NCBI GenBank assembly: GCA_019693395.1
Contig: JAAMXP010002750.1
Span: 1 to 16,011 of the forward strand
Reading direction: 5' to 3'
Source of the DNA: Ettlia oleoabundans
Lineage: Eukaryota; Chlorophyta; Chlorophyceae; Chlamydomonadales
Length of the DNA: 16,011 nucleotides
The notes beneath the pieces are model-generated. The model did no database searches. It was not told the DNA's origin and was given only the letters and a program-made list of their open reading frames with translations. The position numbers and the translations under genes are program-made. Shown here in pieces: positions 1-9,177 of this stretch (position 1 is its first letter; every line of letters starts with the position of its first letter).

Positions 1-218
1 GGGGGGGAGGGCGCACGCAAGTAAAACAGTAAGTTGACCGCACGCCAACCAACGTAGCCTGCCGCTATGGCATGTCACCCGCTTCTCGTCCATTGTTGGC
101 ACGGCCCGCCACCTTCCCTGAATCCTCTGGGTGGCTGCACGCTGGATGCCAGGCGCTGCCTATCTATCTTGGCAACTTCAGCTTCCCCTTATTTTACCTA
201 AATTGTTTCCAACCGCAG
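1..218 (+). other. Intron of the acetyltransferase gene, 5' end outside window
   Basis: The first recognisable coding codon straddles an acceptor (..ccgcag at 213-218). The conserved residues that normally precede EKTLRSTVAL are not encoded in any frame of this stretch, so it is read as intron rather than coding. It opens with a G-rich run at 1-12. Nothing else is seen. Confidence 0.7.
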
Positions 219-3200
219 AGAAGACGCTGCGGTCCACTGTGGCCCTCACTGCGGCGCGCGGTCGCGGCAAGTCTGCTGCCCTTGGTCTGGCCATAGCCGG
301 TGCTCTGGCCCTGGGCTACAGCAACATCTTTGTGACTGCCCCCTCCCCCGAGAACCTGCGCACGCTCTTCGAGTTTGTGTTCAAGGGGCTGGATGAACTG
401 GAGTACAAGGTGCGCTGCGGTACAACCAGGGTTTATTTATTGGCGGTAGTTCCACGCCGGGTGCAGTGTGACTGTACAGTGTGACTCCATTATTTGGTGC
501 TCCCTTCGCATGTTGTCTGAGGTTGTGTGCGTTGGGGATCCTACTGTGATGCGCCAGTGGCAGTATGATGCCTCCTCCCAACCTGTCCTTCTCCCTGGTT
601 TGCCACCTTCCTCCCTTCACAGGAGCACATTGACTATGATCTGGTGGAGAGCACCAACCCCGCCTTTGGGCGTGCCGTGGTGCGGGTGAACGTGTACCGC
701 CACCACCGCCAGACGGTGCAGTACATTCAGCCTCAGCACCACGCCAAGCTGGCACAGGTGGGTGAGGAATCTTCTTTGGGTGTGTGGGAGCAGGATGTCT
801 GGAGAGGACGGCTGCCAAAGGGATGCCATGCCCTTTCTGCCTGTCTCACTACCCTGACCCCTTCTCTCCTACTTTGACCTCTCGTGCTATTGCAGGCCGA
901 GCTGCTTGTGATCGATGAGGCTGCCGCCATCCCGCTGCCCCTGGTGAAGGCCATGCTGGGGCCGTACCTCGTCTTCCTCTGCTCCACAGGTGGGTGGAAG
1001 TGTGCCGTGTGATTGAAGCAAGGAGGGAGATGTTGGCATGTGTTGGTGCTGGGGCCCTGCTGCACCTGCTTTGCTATCCTCCCCCCCATGCAGCACCCGC
1101 CTGTTCCCATCCATTCTAAACTGTGCAGTGAACGGCTATGAGGGCACGGGGCGCAGCCTGAGCCTGAAGCTGATCCAGCAGCTGCGCCAGCAGGGCGCCA
1201 AGCTGGCCAGTGGGGACGGCGGGAAGAAAGCAGGCGGTGGGGAGGATGGAGTGGCAGGAGCGAGTGGCAGCATGCGCACCTTCAGGGAGGTGATACTGGC
1301 AGAGCCGATTAGGTGGGTTTTGTTGTGGTGTAGTATATACGCTGGTGTTGTTGTTGGTGTTGGTGGATGGCTGGGTGGGTTGAAGGCTGATGGGCTGCAG
1401 TTTGTAATTGATAAGTCGGGCAGTCCAATCTTGGATGGAATGGAAAAGTAGTCGGATGAGCGGGACCGCCACCAAGCAGTTTTGCCTTGTTGCACCTGGC
1501 TGTGTGTTGGCACATGATGGAAGAACAACATATGCCATGGACTGCACTGTAGTCTGGCGCAAACCGAGTTTGGCGCTACCGCCCTACTGGTACTGCCAAC
1601 TGTTGTACCGCAGGTACTCCCTGGGCGACAAGGTGGAGCGCTGGCTCAACGAGCTGCTCTGCCTCGATGCAGCGGAGCACATACCCGCCCCACCCGCGCG
1701 CCTGCCCCACCCAGGTCAGCCGCCTGCACGGAGGCTGAGCCTTGTGCCGGGTTTTACATCGGGACTGCTACTGCTTTTGGAGGGGTGGTGAAACGGGTGG
1801 ATGGGTGATGGAGTGCGAAAAGGGTATGTCGGGAGTCCGTCAGGACGGGTCAGAGTGGGTCAGGGTGTAATGGGTCCATCAGGACAGGTGCTGCCTCCTT
1901 AGCTTGCTAGCACTGCTCCCACTGCCAGGCGCCTGCTCCCACTCACCAGGTGGGGTTGAACTGGCCAGGCTCTATTTGCTTGCTCACCGCCACCACCCGC
2001 CCCATCACCCCTGCAGAGGAGTGCGATCTGTACTATGTGGAGCGAGACACACTTTTCTCGTACCATAAGGTGGGCGGTACAGACTGCAGTACAATGCACA
2101 GTGGCTGGTGCCCTCTGCTGCTCAGCCCTGCCCTGTGCCATCCTGCGTGCATGCACTTTGCGGCTGCCTGCCCGTCCAGCTGCCCAGCATTGTGCCCTGT
2201 TGCTTGCTCGCCTGCCTTCACAACTCTGAGCATCTTGCAAGCGCACCCTAACCCAACTTGGCAGCCAGCTTCTCCGCATGTAGAAGCGCTGCCTGCTGCC
2301 CACGAGCCTGCCTGCCTGCCTGCCGCCTGCCTGCCGCGTACTGCGTGCGTGCCCGCCTGCCTGCCTGCTTGCCTGCATCCTGCGTCGACCACGCAAGCAC
2401 ATTCCAGCGGGCGCCCCATAGACCGAGGTTGCGGCTCCCGGTCGCGTGCTTGCCACATCACTCGACAGCTTCAATCGTTGGCTGTGCCCCTATCCATGGC
2501 ACCCCCCAACACACTGGCTGCGCACATCTTTTGAAACGCGGTTCATACTAGTTTTGTTTACCGCACAATGGCACAGGATATACACCACCACTGCATACAC
2601 AATGCAGATCACACCCTTCCCTTAACTCCAAACTGCTCTTTCTGTTGGTCCACTCTGCTGCCCCCACAGGCCAGCGAGACTTTCTTGCAGCGCATGATGT
2701 CGCTCTATGTGGCGTCCCACTACAAAAACACTCCCAATGACCTCCTGCTGATGAGCGACGCACCCGCGCACCACCTCTTTGTGCTGCTGGGGCCCGTGGA
2801 CGAGACGCAGGTGATTTGTTGTGCTGGGGGGTGGGTGGGTGTGTGTGTGGGGGGGGGGCGCGCGGGCGGCGGGGTGGCGCTCAAGTGCCAAAAGGCAGGC
2901 GTCAGTCTGAAGCGGGCAGCTGTTGGCAAGGTGCAAAACTTTCTGCATCTGAGCTGCCAGCAACACACCCAGTGCTCGCCCTCTACCCCTCTACTCAGGT
3001 TTCTTATCGAACTCGAACCTAATCTCTCATAGCTTTCTCCCCGCTCCTTGCCAAATATGCCCCCCTGACGTGCTGGCGCTTGTTTCTTCACTAGTTCTTT
3101 CACCCCCTTGTTCTTCTTGCCTCGCTCACCTAATCCCCCCCCCCGATCCTGCAGAATGCGCTGCCCGATGTGCTGGCGGTGGTGCAGGTGGCGCTGGAGG

Positions 3201-4068
3201 GGGCCATCAGCAGACGCAGCGCTCACGCATCACTGGCAGCGGGGCAGCTGCCGCAGGTGGGTGGGTGGCCGCTGTCGCTGGGTGGGCGGTGTTTCGGCTT
3301 TGTCCTGGCGGTTGGCTGGTTGGAGAGATCTTGTGTCCGACTTATCCATGTGCGCCAATGCCCAGTCTTTGACCCTCTTCCTCCACTAACACACACAACA
3401 CGTGACCACATTGCGCCTCCTGATCTTGCACCTCCCTGTGCAGGGTGACCTGATTCCCTGGACCGTGGGTCAGCAGTTCCAGGACAGCGAGTTCCCCTCA
3501 CTGTCGGGCGCAAGGGTGGTGCGCATTGCCGTGCACCCAGAGGTGCCGCGGGCGGGGTGAGTGCCAGCAGGGCATGGGGTGTTCAATGGGTGGGTCGGGT
3601 GTGCCAGGTCAGGGCATATGCCAGGTTTGGTGGCATCCGCCGTCATGAATGGAGGAAGTGACGCTGCAGCCTACCACAGTTTGCGCGGTTTGCTTCCCAT
3701 CGCACCACCTTTTGTTTTCAGCTGGCACTGCCCACAGCTCCAAACTTGCATGCCCCACCCCTGCTTGCCTCTACATCTTTTCCCTTCTTCCCCCTCTCCC
3801 ATGCAGATACGGTACGCGTGCAATTCAGCAGCTGCGGCGGTACTACGAGGGTGACATAGCGGACGTGATGTCGGAGGAGGACGAGGGGCAGGCAGCAGCA
3901 GCGGCAGGGGCAGCACCAGCAGCACCAGCAGGCAACCGCTCTGCCAACGGCCCAGCAGCAGCAACACAGGGTATGTGCGGCGGCACGGGAGGAGGGGGGC
4001 GCTTGACTTGCTGCTCGTATTACGTCCGGTGTGTTGTGATCTGCCTAGCCATTGCGCCTGCTTGGTTA

Positions 4069-4116
<48 letters not shown>

Positions 4117-6869
4117 CACTTTACGGCTATGCATGCCGTCAGGGCCGCCAGCCGGCGCATTCAACCTTTGCCAGCCTTGCCAGCCGGGTTTCAGCCCTGG
4201 CCCCACACAGGTAGGGCCCCAGCCCTGCCCCAATGGCTGACGGCCCGTTCACCCGTGGGGCACAGCAACAGGCGGGGAGTAATACCCCAGTCGCCCCGGT
4301 TCACCCTGGGCGCCCTGGGATGCCCTCCCTGCACACCCCGCAAGTAATGGTCTTACTTTTATACTGGCACCCTCCCTCAATCACATCCAAACAGCCATGC
4401 ACAGCAGCCCGCCATAGCCTGCCGCTCCTCAACTCTCACTTGCCACGTCTTGGCGCACTCTACTTGCTCCCAAACCTGCAAACCCCTGCATCTGGTTGAC
4501 CGCAACAGCCTCCCGCTCGCGCCTCCACATCTCCAACCACTTCTGTGACTACCCTTGCGTGTCGCTACTCCCTGTCCTCGCTTTCCCCACCCATCCGCGG
4601 GCGCCTGTCACCCCCCTAACTTGCCCTCCAGGCACCAAGGGCGGCCTTTTTTCCGAGGAGATCAAGCCGCGGGCGGGCCTGCCCCCCCTCCTAGTCAACC
4701 TAGCAGACCGCCCCGCTGAGCGCCTGCACTACCTGGGTGTGTCATACGGGCTCACACAGCAGCTCTACAGCTTCTGGCGGCGGTCGGCATTCAGGCCCGT
4801 CTACCTGCGGCAAACCCCCAGCGACGTCACGGGTGCGTGGCTGAGTGGGTGGCTGGGTGCGCTGTGTACCCGTGTGTTGCGCGCATCTCGCATCAAACTT
4901 TTAAACACACTGGCAGTCAGGGTTGCAACTACCCAAGTCAGTTTGCCAGTTCCGAGTCGTCAAGGACCCATTTCACCCTGTTGCTGTGCGGCTGCAGGGG
5001 AGCACACGGTGATCATGCTGCGACCGCTGCGCTCTGCGGAGGTTGCCGAAAGCAGCTGGCTGGACCCCTTTGTGGCTGATTTTAGGGCCCGCTTCATGAC
5101 GCTGCTGGCAGGTGGGTGGTGCTGGTGGGGGTATGGCGGGGGTATACTTGTTGCGTTGCATTCCGGTGTTCATTGTGCGTTCATCGCAGCGCACGAATCG
5201 ACGGCGCAAGCTGTTGGCTGCAGATGGCATGGCCCTGACTGTGTGGGCCTTGAAGCAGACGTGCCAACATACTGACCATTATCAGCAAACTGGCCGACAT
5301 TGCCTGCGAGGGAAAACACATGCCATGCCCTGCTTGGGACCTCCTCGTTTCTTCTCTTTGACCATAACCCCGCACACACGCGCTTCATGTACAACACACA
5401 CGCACTTCCCTTCCATCTCTTGTCTCCTCACCCCCGTCCCGCAGGTGCCTTCCGCGACTTCACCCCCGCCCTGGTGCTGTCCATCCTTGACCCCAAGCTC
5501 AACTGGAGCGAGGCGGAGAGCAGCGCAGCAGTGCAGGCGGGCGTGGTGGTGCGCAAAACAGACGGCAGCGGGCTGTCGCCCTACGACCTCAAGCGGTTGC
5601 AGGTGGGTGATTGCAGGGAGGGCCCGTTGTTTGCCATGTTAGGCTGCCAAGGTGTCAAAGCGGTGGCAATGTGTGCTGGCTGCCCCCACCCCCTTCCCAC
5701 TGCAATCAAGCGTGCGGCGCTTCCTGTGTTGTACCGCAGGCGTACAGCAGCAACCTGGTTGACCACCACCTGGTCCTGGACCTGGTGCCGCCGCTGGCAC
5801 ACGCCTACTTCAGCGGCCTCCTGCCAGCGCCGCTCTCCTACAGCCAGGCGGCCATCCTGGCGTGCGTGGGGCTGCAGCAGCATGAGATTGGAAAGGTGTG
5901 TATGCGGTGTTTTGGTGCGGCTCAGGGGCCACTGTGGAGTGTCCGTCGCACGCCTGCCGCACATTGCTGTAGCTTGCCTCGTCTCCATCTTCACTGCCAT
6001 CCCTTCCCCGCCTGGCTCAGCTGCCTGGCCCCTGCCTTTTGGCCCTGGTTGAACCCTTCTTCTAGCCCCCTACCCCCAAACCCTGCGGCCGGGCCCCCAC
6101 TGTGTGCAGCTTGAGGAGTGGCTCGACCTGCCCTCCAGCCAGGCGCTGGCGCTGTTCAACAAGGCCATACGTCGCCTGCACGGCCTGCTGAGGGCATCCA
6201 AGGAGGCGGAGGTGGAGCGCAGCCTGCCCAAGGCGCCGGCGCCTGCAGCGGCGGCCCGCCAGCTGGCACCACATGAGGCTGACCTGGATGCTGAGCTGGA
6301 TGAGGCCGCAGAGGTGAGCTACCTGCTGCAACACACGTTTGGTGACGTTGGGGTATCTATGGTATGGTAAGGGGTTGTTGGCTTGTTATGCTCGCCTCCG
6401 CATTGCACCTGTTCGTCCCTTCCTTGCCCCGAGCGCCCTAGCAGACAGCGGTATCTTACCCTGAAAATTCGCAGTGCGTGAAAAATATCTCGCACAATGC
6501 CTGTCCCAACCTGTCTCTACCATTTCCAACTCATAATCCACTAAAATCCTTACAAGTATGTGCTCTATACCACGTAACGCTATGCAGAAGATCAAGGCGG
6601 CCATGCGGGAGCAGTTCCGTCCCGAGGACTTGGCGCAGTTCAACATTGCGGCTGATGCCGACTTTGAGGGAGCGGTGGGCGGCGGCGCTGCGCTCAAGCC
6701 CGGTGGTATAGTGGCTGTGAAAGCGGCGGGAGACAGCAAGAAGAACGCCACGGATGGCAAGAAGCGCGGGTCCCAGCAGCAGCAGCAGCAACGGCAGGGG
6801 AAGAAGAGCAAGGGCGGCGGCAGCAGCGGCGGCGACGCGAGGCAGGCGAAGAAAAAGGCGCGGCAGTGA
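219..6869 (+). CDS. NAT10: RNA cytidine acetyltransferase (NAT10/Kre33/TmcA family), 3' 16 exons, 5'-partial
   Basis: Family members make N4-acetylcytidine in 18S rRNA and some tRNAs, using ATP and acetyl-CoA, in the nucleolus. Exons: 219-409, 623-757, 896-989, 1129-1312, 1614-1714, 2017-2069, 2670-2810, 3155-3256, 3444-3556, 3807-3970, 4632-4832, 4998-5111, 5445-5602, 5740-5895, 6110-6313, 6588-6869 (stop TGA). All phases close, giving about 796 residues; family members are about 1,000, so the N-terminal part is missing upstream. Visible motifs: the block EKTLRSTVALTAARGRGKS with the Walker A GxGKS at 260-274; the Walker B-like VIDEAAAIP at 908-934; NGYEGTGRSLSLKLIQQLRQQ-type helicase motif from 1131; the GNAT block RVVRIAVHP then GYGTRA across the 3556/3807 junction; PPLL..RPAERLHYLGVSYGLT and YLRQTP in 4632-4832. 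Low-complexity Ala/Pro-rich insert at 3880-3970. The tail is Lys- and Gln-rich and probably a nuclear/nucleolar signal. Family assignment is secure; exact activity is inferred. Confidence 0.97.
2070..2669 (+). other. 600-bp intron of the acetyltransferase gene carrying TGCC repeats
   Basis: The donor follows the exon ending in ..SYHK and the acceptor is cccccacag at 2661-2669. Many scattered and short tandem TGCC/CCTG units occur between about 2120 and 2376. Open frames on both strands here are products of the repeat (runs of Ala/Cys/Leu/Pro). No gene is seen. Confidence 0.85.
2306..2376 (+). repeat. Interrupted (CCTG/TGCC)n microsatellite
   Basis: Two clusters of CCTG units, about 2306-2334 and 2351-2376, are separated by a diverged segment of about 16 bases. 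They lie in an intron of the acetyltransferase gene on its sense strand. Sequence similarity to the array at 4069-4117 is evident. Confidence 0.8.
2826..2874 (+). other. G-run cluster with G-quadruplex pattern
   Basis: Just downstream of the donor at 2811 the sense strand carries G6-T-G3-T-G3, a (GT)n stretch, then G10 and two further G3/G4 runs. Runs at 2850-2852, 2856-2858, 2864-2866 and 2871-2874 have loops of 3, 5 and 4 bases and satisfy the usual G3+N1-7 pattern. Formation in vivo is not shown. Confidence 0.55.
3971..4631 (+). other. 661-bp intron of the acetyltransferase gene with tetranucleotide array
   Basis: The donor gtatgt follows the Ala-rich exon and the acceptor ccctccag ends at 4631. 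Phase 1 to phase 1 joins ..TQ to GTKGGLFSEE. It contains the 12-unit CCTG array and, at about 4200-4330, a C/G-rich segment with repeated GCCC and CCTGGG words. No conserved coding segment is seen inside. Confidence 0.85.
4069..4117 (+). repeat. (CCTG)12 perfect tetranucleotide array
   Basis: Twelve uninterrupted CCTG units run from 4069 to 4116, followed by one more C. The array is intronic, on the sense strand of the acetyltransferase gene. It is the longest simple repeat in the window. Confidence 0.95.
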
Positions 6870-7238
6870 AGGAGGCAATCAATGCAGCCGGATGGTTTTG
6901 AATAGCATCTGGCGGTTGTGTCCGAGTGGAGGGTGTTGCACGACGCAAGTGCCGAATGGCGACTGCTGGTGGGTAGGCTTCCGACGCAAACTGACGTCTG
7001 CCGCCGCCGCCCGCCCACTTCTCGGTCACGAGTTGAGCTTCGGGTCTGCGACGTTTTCCTCGCACTGTCGGATGGTAGATCGACTTTTGAATTGCCTCGC
7101 CCCGGCATTGCCTGCCCCTGGCTCCGGGCAGGTACAAACTGTTCTTTGCACTACACCTTGAAACCGCCTCCTTTCTCCATCGTTTTGCATCACAGTTTCT
7201 ACATTTCGCTTCACCTGCGTAATCTACACACTGCAGTT
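6870..7238. other. Intergenic region between the acetyltransferase gene and the PAM2-like gene
   Basis: This is 369 bases from the acetyltransferase stop to the next ATG, holding its 3' UTR and the promoter/5' UTR of the next gene. I see no TGTAA, the common green-algal polyadenylation word, and no clear TATA box. A pyrimidine-rich stretch lies at about 7150-7225. Reading frames here lack any recognisable protein. Confidence 0.6.
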
Positions 7239-8262
7239 ATGGCTCCACACGAAAGCAAGCTCAGGGTTGACGCTCCCGCGTTCTCGCCGCGGAGCAGCCC
7301 AATCGCGGTGCCGAGCTCTTCTCTTGCAGGCGATGATCACGGCCTCCCCGAAGATCCGTGGGCTCTCTCGTCTGAGGTGAGGCTTTAGGCAGCTGCCCCG
7401 GCGGGGTGGGGATCCGCTGGTCGTGCACCTTTTGCAGTGGTCCCAGCCCTTGAAGCTGGTCAGCAAAGGGCAGCCCTCGCTCTGGAGGGGTTCTCCGGAA
7501 CCGCAGCAGGAGGAGGGTTTTGGGGAGCGGTTTCTCGGGGCCCGTCTCGAGGCTGCTTGGGGGTAGTCACTCCACTCACTTTTATCGTTTGCGCATGCCC
7601 GTAATCCGTGGTGGGCAAGTACACGCTGGATAAGCTACTCGGTGGGGAGGCGGCCTGCGGCGTTGCGCGGTCACCACCGCCGGGGGGTTTGTGCGCGACT
7701 GCGGCCCAATTGACATGTCCATCCCGCTTTCTTTTTCTCTGTTCTTCAATTCCAGATGATCCCATTTATATTTTGCAACGGGTCCAGCCTTATGCATGCC
7801 ACAACCCTGTACCCCACCGTGCACCGTTTGCCCGCACTCGCCCCTTGGAGCTCTGCAGATGAGCGTCAGCCCCGCAGAGTTGGAAGAGCTGGAAGAGGTG
7901 GAGGGCTGGGTGAGCCTCATGGCTGAGCTGGAGGTAAGCAATGCTGGTAGTAGGGTTGCACCGCACGTTGTGACATGTGCCTTCTCAGCAGCTGCTTGAC
8001 TGATGAGGCTCGGGATAGGGGGCAAACCAGAGGCGGGATTTGTTGGGTTGCAGCATGTTTTTGCTGATCAATCAAGGCAAAGCCCCCACTCCACCCTACT
8101 TTCCGCCTGCAGGGCATGGAGCAGGACCACCTGATTGAGCTGAGCCTGCGCCATGCCGACAAGTCAAAAATCGCGCAGATCAAGGCGGCAGCCATGGGCA
8201 AGGCCAAGCACAAGGCCGGCCAAAAGCACAAGGCAGCCCACGCACACCAACACAAAGCATGA
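7239..8262 (+). CDS. Small protein with N-terminal PAM2-like motif, otherwise unrecognised
   Basis: Three exons, 7239-7376, 7859-7933 and 8113-8262, all join in phase 0 and encode 120 residues ending in TGA. Residues 6-17 read SKLRVDAPAFSP, close to the PAM2 consensus (S/T-x-L-N-x-x-A-x-x-F-x-P) by which proteins bind the MLLE domain of poly(A)-binding protein. One consensus position, usually Asn, is Arg here. The middle exon is acidic and helix-prone (repeated Glu/Leu with VEGWVSLMAELE). The last exon ends in a Lys/His/Ala-rich basic tail from about residue 85. In plants such motifs occur in small CID/ERD15-type proteins, but the rest does not match what I know of them. The start is the first ATG before the motif. 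A role in mRNA stability or translation is inference only; the exon structure depends on the second intron pair being used as drawn. Confidence 0.7.
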
Positions 8263-8900
8263 ACATCTTGCGCGGCATATGCACAGGCGGATGGCGCCCA
8301 AAACGCAAGACCCCATGCTTGAACAACACACTTGAGAGGCTGGTTCAGCCCAGCTGCCACGTGCGGCACCGCGGCTGATTTGCCATGCGCTCGTCGCTCG
8401 TGCCAGTAAAGGCGTGCCAGCCCAGCAGCAGTACCAACAGCAGCCAATACACTTTGTGCCATTCTTTACTGTACCTCGCTGGTGAGGACGCACCGGCAGG
8501 CACGGCTATGCGAAGTCAGAATCCTTCACCGTGGCGGCGTTCACCGCGCCCCGGCCTGACTTTGCTGCCGCCGCCTGCCGCCGATGCTTGCTGTCATGCT
8601 CCAGTTTTTTTGTGCACCCACAACACTCCCTCTATCCACAGCCTGCCGCCCCGCGCTTTTTCATAGCAGCCTGTATACCCATGCATGCTCTCTGTGACTT
8701 AATTTACAGCTCGTCTGGCCAGCTGTCACACGCCTGTGCCGCCGCAATTATATCGATAACAATACACGCCTGTGTTGGCTTGCTCTTGCGCTGCCGGGCT
8801 CCAGTATTCCTCGCCCCTTGTTGTGTTGATTCCCTCAATTCTGGTGTACAAATAATCCTACGAATCTAAGAACAGCAGCATTGTCCTCTCCAGCTTTTTA

Positions 8901-8905
8901 TGTAA
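8901..8905 (+). terminator. Candidate polyadenylation signal TGTAA for the PAM2-like gene
   Basis: TGTAA is the usual near-upstream polyadenylation element in chlorophyte algae. This is the first copy I find downstream of the stop at 8262. The distance is long, so confidence is limited. Confidence 0.35.
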
Positions 8906-9132
8906 CAACTTTCTTTTGTGTCAAGCCACTGCAGTCAAGCCAGCTTGAGCTTTAGCAGGCAACTCGGCTGGTACGTTTGACAAGGCTTGCATTGAAAGCT
9001 ACACCAGGGGGCTTGATGCACCACAAAGCGGTCTCGGAGTGCTGCCCGACGGCGCCTCCCGCTGGCGGCAGACTGGCACATCGTAAGCCCCTCGCTCTCT
9101 CGCTCACACACATTGCGCCCTCTCGCTTGCCT

Positions 9133-9138
9133 TATATA
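9133..9138 (+). promoter_or_regulatory. TATA-like element upstream of D27
   Basis: TATATA lies 40-45 bases before the proposed D27 start codon at 9178. If used, the 5' UTR would be only about 10-20 bases. No transcript data support it. Confidence 0.3.
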
Positions 9139-9177
9139 CTATTACATCCTTGCCTCTGCCTGGCGTGACGAACAAGA

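Larger units (their letters stand above)
8263..9177. other. 915-bp intergenic region: 3' UTR of the PAM2-like gene and D27 promoter
   Basis: No gene is supported. The long minus-strand frame at 7917-8462 is antisense to the last exon of the PAM2-like gene. A TGTAA polyadenylation-type word is present at 8901-8905, which would give a 3' UTR of about 640 bases. The segment 8690-8900 is locally A/T-richer than its surroundings. The last 45 bases hold the TATA-like element listed separately. Confidence 0.55.

Noticed and set aside
1899..2534. Long open frames of both strands over 1899-2534
   Set aside because: They cover an acetyltransferase intron, a 53-bp exon and TGCC repeats, and their Ala/Cys/Arg/Gln-rich products reflect the repeats.
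4052..4240. Cys/Leu/Pro/Ala repeat peptide
   Set aside because: It is the translation of the CCTG microsatellite in an intron.
4140..4330. C/G-rich internal segment as an extra acetyltransferase exon
   Set aside because: Phase closes without it (3970 to 4632), and it encodes no residues conserved in the family.
6386..7108. Minus-strand 240-residue open frame
   Set aside because: It is antisense to the last acetyltransferase exon, including its CAG/AAG-rich tail, and the product is low-complexity with no conserved motif.
7608..7680. Kinase-like wording GKYTLDKLLGGEA in the PAM2-gene intron
   Set aside because: It resembles the start of a kinase domain for about a dozen residues only, with no ATP-binding Lys region or other kinase motifs following in any frame.
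7917..8462. Minus-strand 181-residue open frame
   Set aside because: It is antisense to the two last exons of the PAM2-like gene, has no recognisable domain, and its openness follows from GC-rich codon bias on the other strand.
8977..9168. Open frame upstream of D27 as a possible extra first exon
   Set aside because: It starts with TTG, has stops before the D27 start, and the exon at 9178-9274 already gives an ATG, a transit-peptide-like product and the exact phase required.
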